From Sphingomonas sp. (lineage in GTDB: Bacteria > Pseudomonadota > Alphaproteobacteria > Sphingomonadales > Sphingomonadaceae), in contig JAICSX010000010.1 in the NCBI GenBank assembly GCA_025936675.1, positions 1 to 64,000 of the forward strand: DNA of 64,000 nucleotides, read 5' to 3'. Below the pieces are notes generated by a model, which had not been told where the DNA came from, ran no database searches, and saw nothing but the letters and a program-made list of their open reading frames with translations. Positions 16,262 through 24,567 of this stretch are shown here, in pieces. How positions within the stretch are numbered: position 1 is the stretch's first letter; each line of letters opens with the position of its first letter. The translations under genes and the position numbers were made by a program.

Positions 16262-18061
16262 ATGTCCAGTTACGCAGACCGCCTCGCCGCACTTCGCGAG
16301 CAATTGAAGGCCGAGAAGCTCGACGGGTTCGTCGTTCCGCTCACCGACGAGCATATGAGCGAATATGTCGGAAGCTACGCCCAGCGCCTCGCCTGGCTTA
16401 CCGGGTTCAAGGGATCGGCAGGATCGGCGGTGGTGCTCCCCGAGGAAGCGGCGATTTTCGTCGACGGCCGTTACACGCTGCAGGTGCGCCAGCAGGTCTC
16501 GCCGACCGAGTGGAGCTACCAGTCGGTGCCCGAAACCAGCACGACTCAATGGCTAGAGGAGCATGCGCCCAAGGGCGGGCGGATCGGCTACGATCCCTGG
16601 CTGCATACGCGCGACTGGGTAAAGAAGGCCAAGGACGCGCTCGCTACGCGCGGCGCCGAGCTGGTGCCGGTAGAGCGCAATCCCATCGACGAGATATGGA
16701 AGGATCGGCCGGAAGCATCGAAGGCGCACCTCGTCGTCCAGTCCGACCAATATGCCGGCAAGTCGGCGGCGGAAAAGCGAACCGAGATCGGCGACTGGCT
16801 AGCCAAGCACCATGCCGACGCGGCGGTGCTTTCCGCGCTCGACTCGATCGCCTGGGCATTCAACATCCGGGGCGCCGACGTGACCCATACGCCTGTAGCG
16901 CTGGCTTATGCGCTCGTTCACGCCGACGGGACCGCCGACCTGTTCGTCGCGAGCGAGAAGATCGGCCCGGAGGTTCGTCAGCATCTCGGCAACGGAGTCC
17001 GGCTCCACGAGCGTTACGAGTTCGAGCCGGCGCTTTCAGAGCTCAAGGACAAGACGGTCGTCGTTGATCCCGAGCGCGCCGTGGCCGCAATCTTCGAGGC
17101 GCTCGAGAAGGCAGGCGCCAAGATCGTCGCCATGCGCGATCCGACGATCCTGCCGAAGGCGCTCAAGAACCCCGCCGAGATCGCCGGGCAGAAGGCGGCG
17201 CAGACGCGCGACGGCGCCGCGATCGCCAGGTTCCTGCGTTGGATCGATGAAGAAGCGCCTAAGGGCGACGTCGACGAGCTCAAGGCGTCCGATCACCTCG
17301 AATCGTTGCGTCGGGAGAATCCGGAGCTTCGCGACCTCAGCTTCGACAGCATTTCGGGTGCCGGACCGAACGGAGCGATCGTCCACTACAAGTCGAGCGA
17401 GAAGACCAACCGCAAGCTCGAGAAGGGCACGCTCTATCTAATCGATTCGGGCGGCCAGTACCTCGACGGCACCACCGACATCACCCGTACCGTGGCGATC
17501 GGCGAGCCTACGGCCGAGATGCGCGACCGCTTCACCCGCGTGCTGAAGGGCCATATCGCGATTGCGACGGCGGTCTTCCCGAAGGGGACTCGCGGGTCGC
17601 AGCTGGACAGCTTCGCGCGGCGGCCGCTGTGGGAAGCGGGGCTCGACTACGCCCACGGCACCGGCCACGGAGTCGGAAGCTTCCTCGCGGTGCACGAGGG
17701 ACCGCAGCGAATTTCGCCTGTGGGAAGCTCTCAATCGGGTGGCGACGAGCCGCTGCAGGCGGGCATGATCATCTCCAACGAGCCCGGCTACTACAAGACC
17801 GGCGAGTACGGCATCCGAATCGAGAACCTCGTGCTCGTCGTCCCCCGAGAGATCGAAGGGGCGGAGAAGGAGATGCTCGGCTTCGAGACTTTGACCTTCG
17901 CGCCGATCGACCGCCGGCTGATCGACGCCGAGATGCTCGAACCCGAGGAGCTCGTCTGGCTCAACTGCTATCACGCGCATGTCGTGGCGAAGATCGGGCC
18001 GACATTGTCGGGTGCTGACCTCGACTGGCTGCAAAAGGCCTGCGCCCCGATCGAGACTTAG
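16262..18061 (+). CDS. pepP: Xaa-Pro aminopeptidase (M24B, aminopeptidase P)
   Basis: Removes an N-terminal residue preceding proline; cytoplasmic. 599 residues, the long three-domain form with two creatinase-like N-terminal domains and a pita-bread C-terminal domain. Metal ligands are visible in order: the two Asp in LIDSGGQYLDGTTDITRT, the His in YAHGTGHGVGSFL, Glu in ISNEPGYY and Glu in GIRIENLVLV. ATG 16262 follows GGGAG a few bases upstream. It is divergent from another peptidase, oligopeptidase B, so the two may share a promoter region and a peptide-recycling role. Confidence 0.93.
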   Translation: MSSYADRLAALREQLKAEKLDGFVVPLTDEHMSEYVGSYAQRLAWLTGFKGSAGSAVVLPEEAAIFVDGRYTLQVRQQVSPTEWSYQSVPETSTTQWLEEHAPKGGRIGYDPWLHTRDWVKKAKDALATRGAELVPVERNPIDEIWKDRPEASKAHLVVQSDQYAGKSAAEKRTEIGDWLAKHHADAAVLSALDSIAWAFNIRGADVTHTPVALAYALVHADGTADLFVASEKIGPEVRQHLGNGVRLHERYEFEPALSELKDKTVVVDPERAVAAIFEALEKAGAKIVAMRDPTILPKALKNPAEIAGQKAAQTRDGAAIARFLRWIDEEAPKGDVDELKASDHLESLRRENPELRDLSFDSISGAGPNGAIVHYKSSEKTNRKLEKGTLYLIDSGGQYLDGTTDITRTVAIGEPTAEMRDRFTRVLKGHIAIATAVFPKGTRGSQLDSFARRPLWEAGLDYAHGTGHGVGSFLAVHEGPQRISPVGSSQSGGDEPLQAGMIISNEPGYYKTGEYGIRIENLVLVVPREIEGAEKEMLGFETLTFAPIDRRLIDAEMLEPEELVWLNCYHAHVVAKIGPTLSGADLDWLQKACAPIET

Positions 18062-18132
18062 GGCGCAGCTGCGGCTTTACCAGGCGCGCTTGTTCCCCTA
18101 ATGTTCTCCACCCGACTCAACAGGAGGACGCA

Positions 18133-18510
18133 ATGATCGGCTATGTGACGCTCGGCACCAACGACCGGGAGAAGTCGGCGAAATTCTACGATGCGCTGTG
18201 CGGCGAGCTGGGCGTTGGGCGGATGATGGAGAACGAGCAGTTCATCGCCTGGGGCAAGCCGGGCGGCGGCGCCGGGATCGGGATCACCAGGCCCTTCGAC
18301 GGCAATGCGGCGACCGTCGGCAATGGCGTGATGGTTGCCCTGGAGGCGAAGGATACGGACCAGGTGCAGCGGCTCTTTGACATCGCGCTCGCGAATGGCG
18401 GCACCGACGAAGGCGCGCCGGGCGATCGCGGCGGCGGCTTCTATGCCGGCTATTTCCGTGATCCGGACGGGAACAAGCTCAACGCCTTCGTAATGACTGG
18501 CCAGGAGTAA
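18133..18510 (+). CDS. VOC (glyoxalase/bleomycin-resistance) superfamily protein
   Basis: 125 residues with the paired beta-alpha-beta-beta-beta modules of the vicinal oxygen chelate fold: MIGYVTLGTNDREKSAKFYDAL at the start and FYAGYFRDPDGNKLNAFV at the end. This small subgroup is widespread and functionally undefined. The start is supported by AGGAGG 6 bases upstream. It opens a run of three small same-strand genes (VOC, cupin, DUF1801) with gaps of 14 and 19 bases, probably one transcript. Confidence 0.88.
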   Translation: MIGYVTLGTNDREKSAKFYDALCGELGVGRMMENEQFIAWGKPGGGAGIGITRPFDGNAATVGNGVMVALEAKDTDQVQRLFDIALANGGTDEGAPGDRGGGFYAGYFRDPDGNKLNAFVMTGQE

Positions 18511-18524
18511 GCTTGGAGGCGGCC

Positions 18525-18923
18525 ATGCAAGGCAAGTCGCTGTTCAATCACCACATCCACCTCGGGCTCGGCGGCCGCGCGGTTCCGCAGCCCGAGTTCA
18601 CCGGCGACATGAGCTGGTACGAGGCTTACGGTGAGCGCCACGGCGACGACGGCGCTGAGGGGCGGCTTGTCGCGCTTTACCGGTTCGACGAGCCGTGGAC
18701 GAGCTGGGAGATGCATCCCGCCGGCGACGAGGTTGTCTGCTGCATCCAGGGCCATATGACCTTGCACCAGGAGCTGCCTGACGGCAGCAAGCAGAGCGTG
18801 GAGCTCGGGCCGGGCGATTATGCGGTGAATTCGCCCGGCACCTGGCACACGGCGGACACTGACGGGCCGGTCGTCGCGCTGTTCATCACCGTCGGCAAGG
18901 ACACGACTCACCGACCGCGGTGA
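18525..18923 (+). CDS. Small cupin-domain protein
   Basis: 132 residues, a single beta-barrel cupin. Motif 1 resembles WEMHPAGDEVVCCIQGHMTL (His and Glu kept) and motif 2 is ELGPGDYAVNSPGTWHTAD. ATG 18525 is chosen because GGAGG (18515-18519) lies 5 bases upstream; a TTG at 18513 would start before that site. No sugar or amino-acid context identifies the ligand. It is the middle of the three-gene run at 18.1-19.3 kb. Confidence 0.8.
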   Translation: MQGKSLFNHHIHLGLGGRAVPQPEFTGDMSWYEAYGERHGDDGAEGRLVALYRFDEPWTSWEMHPAGDEVVCCIQGHMTLHQELPDGSKQSVELGPGDYAVNSPGTWHTADTDGPVVALFITVGKDTTHRPR

Positions 18924-18942
18924 GGCACTAAGGGGACCAGTA

Positions 18943-19344
18943 ATGAGTGATGGTTCAGCCGCTCAGCAGATCGAGGAGAAGATCAGGCAACTGGGCGATT
19001 GGCGCGGGACGATGCTGGGCCACTTGCGCGCGCTCATCCGCGAGGCGGATCCGGATGTCACGGAGGAGGTGAAGTGGCGAAAGCCGTCGAACCCGCTCGG
19101 CGTCCCCACCTGGGAGCATGCCGGGATTATCTGCACCGGCGAGGTCTACAAGGACAAGGTAAAGCTGACCTTCGCGAGAGGCGCATCGGTTCCCGATCCG
19201 TCGGAGCTGTTCAATGCGAGCCTCGATGGCGGCACGCGGCGGGCCATCGACTTTCGCGACGGCGAGAAGATCAACGAAAAGGCCTTCAAGGAGCTCGTCC
19301 GTGCTGCCGTCGCTGTGAACCTCGCCGGCAAGCGCGGTCACTAA
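18943..19344 (+). CDS. DUF1801 (YdhG-like) domain protein
   Basis: 133 residues. The DUF1801 hallmark is DVTEEVKWRKPSNP near residue 40, followed by the hydrophobic strand pattern GIICTGEVYKDKVKLTFARG. The family has an iron-chaperone-like (frataxin-like) fold in some members, but its function is not settled. It is the last gene of the VOC, cupin, DUF1801 run. Confidence 0.8.
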   Translation: MSDGSAAQQIEEKIRQLGDWRGTMLGHLRALIREADPDVTEEVKWRKPSNPLGVPTWEHAGIICTGEVYKDKVKLTFARGASVPDPSELFNASLDGGTRRAIDFRDGEKINEKAFKELVRAAVAVNLAGKRGH

Positions 19345-19384
19345 TCGAGCAGCCCGTCCCAGAATGTGACGAGACGGTCACCTC

Positions 19385-19406
19385 GAATTAATTGCGCGTT
19401 TAATTC
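19385..19406. promoter_or_regulatory. AT-rich perfect inverted repeat upstream of a small membrane protein gene
   Basis: GAATTAA (19385-19391) and TTAATTC (19400-19406) are exact inverted copies across an 8-base spacer, in a very AT-rich patch for this genome. The patch is the only upstream region of the 42-residue gene at 19442. It may be an operator or part of the promoter. Confidence 0.4.
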
Positions 19407-19441
19407 ATTGGCTGTAAAAGGAAATCACGGAGAAATGATTC

Positions 19442-19570
19442 GTGACTGAAGCGCTTTTGCTAGCCCTTGCAATCATCCTGCTCGGCGCCGTGATCTGGGT
19501 CGGCGACGCCATCGCGCGCGGCGTCGACAGCGCGCTCGGCGAAACGAAGCTTCGCGACCGCGACGCCTAG
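19442..19570 (+). CDS. Small single-pass membrane protein (42 aa)
   Basis: GTG start, 42 codons. Residues about 4-20 form one hydrophobic helix (ALLLALAIILLGAVIWVGDA), followed by a short charged tail ending LRDRDA. A CGGAGA ribosome site sits 8 bases before the GTG. A nearer ATG at 19435 gives only four codons and is excluded. The stop interlocks with the stop of the convergent small gene (CTAG), the same arrangement seen at five other gene pairs in this window, which supports the reading. Function unknown. Confidence 0.6.
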   Translation: MTEALLLALAIILLGAVIWVGDAIARGVDSALGETKLRDRDA

Positions 19571-19692
19571 CGTCTTTCGCCGTCCTTATCTTCGCTTCCT
19601 GCCGCGCCGATCTTTCGCGACTGAGCCTTGCGTCGCCGCAAATTCTCACGGAGTGCTGCAGCGAGCCGCTCCTCCCGTTCCTTGTCCTTCAT
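19567..19692 (-). CDS. Small basic hypothetical protein (41 aa)
   Basis: Reads MKDKEREERLAAALRENL followed by an Arg-rich RRRKAQSRK and an acidic tail ending DKDGERR; highly charged and helical. A longer form from ATG 19740 (57 aa) is possible, but that start codon overlaps the -35 box of the divergent tRNA-Thr promoter, so the shorter start is preferred. A much longer open frame in the same phase continues antisense through the tRNA and the aldolase gene and is not real. Function unknown. Confidence 0.5.
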   Translation of the reverse strand: MKDKEREERLAAALRENLRRRKAQSRKIGAAGSEDKDGERR

Positions 19693-19733
19693 CTCGCCCA
19701 AATGCGGCACGGAGTTGCCGTCTTCAAGGCGGG

Positions 19734-19763
19734 TTGACATGGCGACGCGCCGCCCCTCATAGG
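19734..19763 (+). promoter_or_regulatory. Candidate promoter of tRNA-Thr(GGT)
   Basis: A consensus TTGACA -35 box (19734-19739), an 18-base spacer and CATAGG (19758-19763), 18 bases before the tRNA 5' end. The perfect -35 box makes this one of the clearer promoters in the window. Confidence 0.5.
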
Positions 19764-19781
19764 CGCGCCTTCCTCGACAGT

Positions 19782-19856
<75 letters not shown>

Positions 19857-19902
19857 CTTCTTCGCATTGACCGTTGCGGCCTCGCTCGCCATTCGGCGCC
19901 CC

Positions 19903-20907
19903 ATGCGCTTCGTCTCCGATAATGCTGCTGCGGCCCACCCCAAGGTGATTGAGGCGATCGTCGCCTCCAATCGGCCCGACACGGCCTATGATGGCGATCA
20001 ATGGAGCAAGCGCCTCGACGGCGTCTTCTCGGATCTCTTCGAGAAAGAGGTGAGGGCGCTGTGGGTCAGCACCGGGACGGCCGCCAATTGCCTCGCGCTT
20101 GCTGCCCTGTGCCCACCGTATCGAGCGATCCTGTGCCACCGCGAGGCACATATCGAGACCGATGAGGCTGGCGCGCCGGGCTTCTTCACAGGCGGCGCCA
20201 AATTGGTCCTGCTCGGCGGGCCGGGGGCAAAGATCACGCCAGAGGCGGTGAACGCGGGATGCGACCGCATTTGGAAGGACGTCCACCAGGTTCAGCCGGC
20301 CGCGATCTCCATCACCAACGCGACCGAGTACGGCCGCGTTTATCGAGCCGAGGATGTCGCCGCTCTTGGCGAGATTGCGCGCAAGCGCCCGCTCGCGCTG
20401 CACATGGATGGCGCGCGGCTCGCCAATGCGATCGCGACCACCGGCGAGCGGCTCGCCGACGTCACCTGGCGCTCCGGCGTCGACACCTTGTCGTTCGGGT
20501 TCATCAAGAATGGCGGACTCAATGCCGAGTGTCTGATCCTGTTCAAGACCGAACTCGCCGACGAGATCGAGGTCCGCCGCAAACGGGCGGGGCACCTTTC
20601 ATCGAAGGGTCGAATGCTCGCTGCGCAGATCCTTGCGATGGTCGAAGGCGGGCTGTGGCTCGATAACGCACGGTCGGCCAATGCGGCGGCGCAGGTTCTC
20701 GCCAAAGCCGCGCCCCAGCGCCTGCTCCATCCGGTCGAAGCGAACGAGGTCTTCCTCAAGGCGACAGCCGAGGAATCCGCTGCGTTGCGCGGCCAGGGCT
20801 TCGAATTCTACGACTGGCGCGAAGGCGAGATCCGGCTGGTGACCAGCTGGGATACGGACCAAAAGGCGGTCGAGAAACTCGCCGCGGCGATTGCGGCCCT
20901 CGGATAA
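19903..20907 (+). CDS. ltaE: Low-specificity threonine aldolase (PLP, beta-eliminating lyase family)
   Basis: Cleaves L-threonine or allo-threonine to glycine and acetaldehyde; cytoplasmic. 334 residues. The N-terminal block is MRFVSDNAAAAHP, the PLP phosphate region VSTGTAANCLAL, the cofactor Asp in LALHMDGARLANAI, and the PLP lysine in SFGFIKNGGLNAE. The AHIETDEAGAPGFFTGGAKL segment matches the substrate loop. ATG 19903 is used since the family start (Arg-Phe-x-Ser-Asp-Asn) begins there. The upstream ribosome site is weak. Its position next to tRNA-Thr is probably coincidental. Confidence 0.9.
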   Translation: MRFVSDNAAAAHPKVIEAIVASNRPDTAYDGDQWSKRLDGVFSDLFEKEVRALWVSTGTAANCLALAALCPPYRAILCHREAHIETDEAGAPGFFTGGAKLVLLGGPGAKITPEAVNAGCDRIWKDVHQVQPAAISITNATEYGRVYRAEDVAALGEIARKRPLALHMDGARLANAIATTGERLADVTWRSGVDTLSFGFIKNGGLNAECLILFKTELADEIEVRRKRAGHLSSKGRMLAAQILAMVEGGLWLDNARSANAAAQVLAKAAPQRLLHPVEANEVFLKATAEESAALRGQGFEFYDWREGEIRLVTSWDTDQKAVEKLAAAIAALG

Positions 20908-20959
20908 GGCCGCCTTATCGGCCGGGCTGCCGCTTTGATTGGCATTGGACTTATCCGGG

Positions 20960-21922
20960 ATGAATGATCGTCTCATGCCGCGAGACGTCGCCAGAGACGA
21001 GCTCAACAGCGACCGGCTGCGTTCGGTCGCCGTCCCGTTCGCCATCTTCACGGCGATCTGGGGCTCGACTTGGATCGTCATCCGCACCCAGCTCGGCACC
21101 GTGCCGCCGCAATGGTCGGTGACCTATCGCTTCCTCATCGCCGCGATCGCCATGGCAGCACTTTCTAAGTGGAAAGGCGAAAGCTTGAGCATCGGCCGCA
21201 AGGGGATCGTCACCGCCGCCTTCCTCGGCTTCACCCAGTTCTGCGTGAACTTCAATGCGGTCTATCTGGCCGAGCGGCACATCACCTCGGGCGTCGTCGC
21301 GACTGTCTTTGGTCTCCTGCTCATTCCTGCGAGCCTGCTCGGTTGGGCCTTGCTTGGGCACAAGCCAAGCAGCCGCTTCGCCTGGAGCTCGCTGGTCGCG
21401 GTCGCCGGCATCATCTTGCTGTTCGTCCACGAAATCCGCGAGCATCCAGCGGACAGTAAGCAGATCGCCGCCGGCATCGCGCTGACGCTCGTCGGCATGC
21501 TGGGAGCCGCGATCGCGAATGTCTGGCAGGCTAGGCCGGAGGTCCGGCGTTTGCACCTCTTCCCGCTGCTCGCCTGGTCGATGGCCGCGGGCGCCCTCAT
21601 CGACGGCGTCATCGCTTTTGCGATGACGGGGCCGCCCGTCCTCGACCCGAGGCCGAGCTACTGGGTGGGGATTCTCTATCTCTCGCTCTTCGCTTCGGTC
21701 CTGACCTTCAGCCTTTATTATCCGGTGGTCCGGAAGATCGGCCCCGCCAAGGCGTCTTATTCGAGCGTCATCGTTCCGGTGATCGCCATGGGCTTCTCGA
21801 CCGCCTTCGAACATTATCGCTGGACAGGCCTGACGATCGCAGGGGCCGTGCTGGCGTTAGGCGGGATGGCTGCAGCGATGCGCCGCGATCGATCCGACAT
21901 AGCGGCTCCAGACGCGGCCTGA
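20960..21922 (+). CDS. EamA/DMT-family transporter
   Basis: About 320 residues with ten predicted membrane helices in two five-helix EamA halves, beginning FAIFTAIWGSTWIVIRTQLG and repeating around LFASVLTFSLYYPVVRKIG. These are drug/metabolite exporters for amino acids or small organics; substrate unknown. The frame extends to a TTG at 20939; ATG 20960 is taken as the start, and ATG 20975 is also possible. Short same-strand genes follow within 16 bases. Confidence 0.85.
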   Translation: MNDRLMPRDVARDELNSDRLRSVAVPFAIFTAIWGSTWIVIRTQLGTVPPQWSVTYRFLIAAIAMAALSKWKGESLSIGRKGIVTAAFLGFTQFCVNFNAVYLAERHITSGVVATVFGLLLIPASLLGWALLGHKPSSRFAWSSLVAVAGIILLFVHEIREHPADSKQIAAGIALTLVGMLGAAIANVWQARPEVRRLHLFPLLAWSMAAGALIDGVIAFAMTGPPVLDPRPSYWVGILYLSLFASVLTFSLYYPVVRKIGPAKASYSSVIVPVIAMGFSTAFEHYRWTGLTIAGAVLALGGMAAAMRRDRSDIAAPDAA

Positions 21923-21937
21923 AGCGTTGGGCGGTCG

Positions 21938-22159
21938 ATGCCTTCCACCGTCATCCGCCGCTTCGCCTACGACGAGATGAAAGAGAACCTCTGGGTCGAG
22001 TTCACCACGGGGCGCCGCTACGTCTATTTGGGCGTGCCGCACGAGGTCGCCGATGCGTTCCGCGGTGCCTTTGCAAAGGGCGTTTATTTCAACACGCGCA
22101 TCCGCGACCGCTTCCCGTTCCGCGAGATCACGCACGAGCAGGAAGAAACACAATCTTAA
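21938..22159 (+). CDS. KTSC-domain protein
   Basis: 73 residues forming one KTSC domain: STVIRRFAYDEMKENLWVEF, RRYVYLGVPHEVADAF and KGVYFNTRIRDRFPF. The motif name residues appear here as AKGVYFN. The family occurs alone or fused to lysyl-tRNA synthetases and other enzymes, and its role is not established. It lies 16 bases after the EamA transporter. Confidence 0.85.
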   Translation: MPSTVIRRFAYDEMKENLWVEFTTGRRYVYLGVPHEVADAFRGAFAKGVYFNTRIRDRFPFREITHEQEETQS

Positions 22160-22174
22160 GGCGGTGCTGCGACC

Positions 22175-22351
22175 ATGGAGCGCATGTTCCCGATGCGGTT
22201 CAGCACAATCTTCAAGAGTCGCTGGTGGGCGCTCGTCTGGGCGGCCGGAATCATTTGGGTCGCCTATGATTTTGCCGCATCGCAGCCGGCGAGCGTCGAC
22301 AACAGCGCCGACAACAGCGAGCAGGTCAACACGGCGCTGAACGCGTTCTAG
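22175..22351 (+). CDS. Small single-pass membrane protein (58 aa)
   Basis: Reads MERMFPMRFSTIFKSRW, one Trp-rich membrane helix (WWALVWAAGIIWVAYDFA), then a soluble Asn/Ser/Asp-rich tail ending VNTALNAF. An AAGGCGG site lies upstream of ATG 22175; in-frame ATGs at 22184 and 22193 are alternatives. The basic N-terminus and acidic tail suggest N-in, C-out topology. The stop interlocks with the convergent lipoprotein gene (CTAG, 22348-22351). Function unknown. Confidence 0.65.
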   Translation: MERMFPMRFSTIFKSRWWALVWAAGIIWVAYDFAASQPASVDNSADNSEQVNTALNAF

Positions 22352-22890
22352 GCGTTGCCCCAATCGATGCGTTCGATGTGCCAGTGCCGCTCGGCCTCGG
22401 TCGATCCAGGCACATCGTTTACGCGACGGAGGATGGCGGTTGCAGACCGGCTAATTCGCTTACCGCCCTGCGTTCCTGAAATCGTGAGCGGAACGGACAA
22501 ATAGATCGATCCTGCTGCCCCTTCCTGGTCGCCCGCACTGCCGACGGTGACAAGAAGGTTCTCGATGCCCTTCAAGCCATTGTCGAACTGGCTCCGCGGC
22601 TCGGAATTCGGTCCAAGCAACATGTATGCTTCATCAAATTTTTGGCGGTTCAGGAGGAGTACGAAGCTTCTGACGAGCTCGACGGCTGCCTCGGAGCTTT
22701 TCGGATCGATCGTGGGCTCCTTCGCGGTCGGCTCGGCCGGCGCCGCCTGCCGGTTCGTCACCGCTGGCGGTGCGCTCGGCTCAGGGATTACCGGCGCATT
22801 CGCGTTCGTTGTGGGCTGCCCCGGCTGGTGGCGCGGCCCGCATGAAGCGAGCGCAACAAATGACGCCATGATCAGAAGCTTGGTTTTCAT
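22348..22890 (-). CDS. Hypothetical lipoprotein (180 aa)
   Basis: The signal peptide KTKLLIMASFVALASC ends in a lipobox (L-A-S-C), so the mature protein is probably lipid-anchored. A Pro/Ala-rich linker follows (GQPTTNANAPVIPEPS), then a small C-terminal domain from about residue 75 (AAVELVRSFVLLLNRQKFDE) that looks like an NTF2-like or DUF4878-type fold; this is tentative. ATG 22890 is chosen because the signal peptide starts there; the frame extends upstream through the divergent small gene's start region. Confidence 0.75.
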   Translation of the reverse strand: MKTKLLIMASFVALASCGPRHQPGQPTTNANAPVIPEPSAPPAVTNRQAAPAEPTAKEPTIDPKSSEAAVELVRSFVLLLNRQKFDEAYMLLGPNSEPRSQFDNGLKGIENLLVTVGSAGDQEGAAGSIYLSVPLTISGTQGGKRISRSATAILRRVNDVPGSTEAERHWHIERIDWGNA

Positions 22891-22972
22891 CGACTTTCCC
22901 TTTCGCGGAACCGCGTCCGTCAAGAATCGTTCGTTTCGCCGCAACAACAGGGTTTGACAGGGAGAGTTTCCA

Positions 22973-23170
22973 ATGGCCGATGATCGCGACGATACCGACC
23001 GTACGACCATCGTAGAGACGGGCGGCGGCGGTGGAGGCGGAGTCCTCGCCGTGGTGCTTCTGATCATCGTAGTCCTTGTCTTGCTGTACGTTTTCCGCGC
23101 GCAGCTTGGGCTTGGTCACAGCAACAGCGTCATTCCAAGCACCGTCAACGTCAACGTCAATCACAGCTGA
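22973..23170 (+). CDS. Small glycine-rich membrane protein (65 aa)
   Basis: An acidic N-terminus (MADDRDDTDRTTIVETGG), a seven-glycine run, one strongly hydrophobic helix (VLAVVLLIIVVLVLLYVF) and a short exported tail ending VNVNVNHS. GGGAG lies a few bases before the ATG. Comparable small acidic-Gly-TM proteins occur in sphingomonads, but I cannot assign a function. A stem-loop terminator follows at 23217. Confidence 0.75.
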   Translation: MADDRDDTDRTTIVETGGGGGGGVLAVVLLIIVVLVLLYVFRAQLGLGHSNSVIPSTVNVNVNHS

Positions 23171-23216
23171 TTGAGCGATAAGAAGAGCTGGACGGGTTGC
23201 GAGTCCCTGTCCGGCG

Positions 23217-23250
23217 AACGGGCGCGGTTCCATGAGTGCCGCGCCCGTTT
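23217..23250 (+). terminator. Rho-independent-type terminator
   Basis: AACGGGCGCGG (23217-23227) and CCGCGCCCGTT (23239-23249) form an 11-base-pair stem around an 11-base loop, followed by a short T-rich stretch. It ends the small membrane protein gene before hmgA. Confidence 0.65.
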
Positions 23251-23283
23251 GATTGTGCGCGCCTGACGCATTAACCGGCAGCC

Positions 23284-24567
23284 ATGACGACCGGCTACAT
23301 GACTGGCTTCGGCGGCCACTTCGAAACCGAGGCCATCGACGGCGCGCTTCCCAAGGGCCGAAATTCGCCGCAGCGGCCAGCATTTGGCCTTTACGCCGAG
23401 CAGCTTTCGGGAAGCAGCTTCACCTCGCCGCGCCACGAGAATCGCCGCTCCTGGCTGTACCGCATGAGGCCGACGGCGGACCATCGGCCGTTCGTCCGTT
23501 ACGACGGCGCGCCGCTGTTCGCGTCCGCAGCGTCAAAGGGTCCGCTCGCGCCCAACCGGCTGCGGTGGGACCCGCCCGAGGATCTGCCCAAAGGAACGGA
23601 CTTCGTCGACGGCATGGTGACGATGCTCGTCAATCGGTCGCCCGAAGACCTCGAAGGCGTCGCAGTTCACCTGTATCGGGCAACCCGGAGCATGGAGCGC
23701 CGCCTGTTCGTCGATTCGGACGGTGAATTGCTGATCATCCCCCATCACGGAGCGCTTCGGATCCTCACCGAGCTTGGCCGGCTCGACGTCGCGCCGGGCT
23801 CGATCGGCGTGATTCCGCGCGGCGTGAAGTTTCGCGTCGACGTCGACGTCGACGGCGAAAGCCGCGGCTATGTCGCGGAGAACCACGGCCTACCGTTGCG
23901 CCTGCCCGAGCTGGGACCCATCGGTTCGAACGGACTCGCAAATCCGCGCGATTTCGAGACATCGGTCGCCTGGTTCGAGGATAGCGACGAGCCAACCGAA
24001 GTTATCCAGAAATCGCTCGGCCACCTGTGGACGACGGAGCTGGACCATTCGCCCCTCGATGTCGTCGCGTGGCACGGAAATTATGCGCCCTATCGGTACG
24101 ACCTCTCGCGCTTCAACACGATCAACACGGTCAGCTTCGACCATCCCGATCCGTCGATCTTCACAGTGCTGACCAGCCCGAGCAATGTGCAGGGCCGTGC
24201 CAACGCCGATTTCGTCATCTTCCCGCCGCGCTGGATGGTCGGGGAGGACACGTTCCGGCCGCCGTGGTTCCACCGCAACGTCATGAGCGAGGCGATGGGC
24301 CTGATCCACGGAGTGTACGATGCCAAGGCCGGAGGTTTCGCGCCCGGCGGGCTGTCGCTCCATAATCTGATGAGCGGACACGGCCCCGACGTCGAAAGCT
24401 GGCGCAAGGCGAGCGAGGCCGAGCTCAAGCCGGTGAAGATCGAAGGTACGATGGCCTTCATGGTCGAGACGTGCTGGCCCTACCGTCCGACTGTATGGGC
24501 GCTGGAGCGTGCGCAGCCCGACTATGATCAGGCATGGCAGGGCTTCCCCAAGGCGAAGCTACCGTGA
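23284..24567 (+). CDS. hmgA: Homogentisate 1,2-dioxygenase
   Basis: Non-haem iron enzyme opening the homogentisate ring to maleylacetoacetate in tyrosine/phenylalanine breakdown; cytoplasmic. 427 residues, the family's normal length. Conserved blocks include the start [43 protein letters not shown] with iron-binding His and Glu, and [13 protein letters not shown] with the third His. Its stop overlaps the GTG start of fumarylacetoacetase, so the two are co-translated. The isomerase step between them is encoded separately at 12806-13447. Confidence 0.96.
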   Translation: MTTGYMTGFGGHFETEAIDGALPKGRNSPQRPAFGLYAEQLSGSSFTSPRHENRRSWLYRMRPTADHRPFVRYDGAPLFASAASKGPLAPNRLRWDPPEDLPKGTDFVDGMVTMLVNRSPEDLEGVAVHLYRATRSMERRLFVDSDGELLIIPHHGALRILTELGRLDVAPGSIGVIPRGVKFRVDVDVDGESRGYVAENHGLPLRLPELGPIGSNGLANPRDFETSVAWFEDSDEPTEVIQKSLGHLWTTELDHSPLDVVAWHGNYAPYRYDLSRFNTINTVSFDHPDPSIFTVLTSPSNVQGRANADFVIFPPRWMVGEDTFRPPWFHRNVMSEAMGLIHGVYDAKAGGFAPGGLSLHNLMSGHGPDVESWRKASEAELKPVKIEGTMAFMVETCWPYRPTVWALERAQPDYDQAWQGFPKAKLP

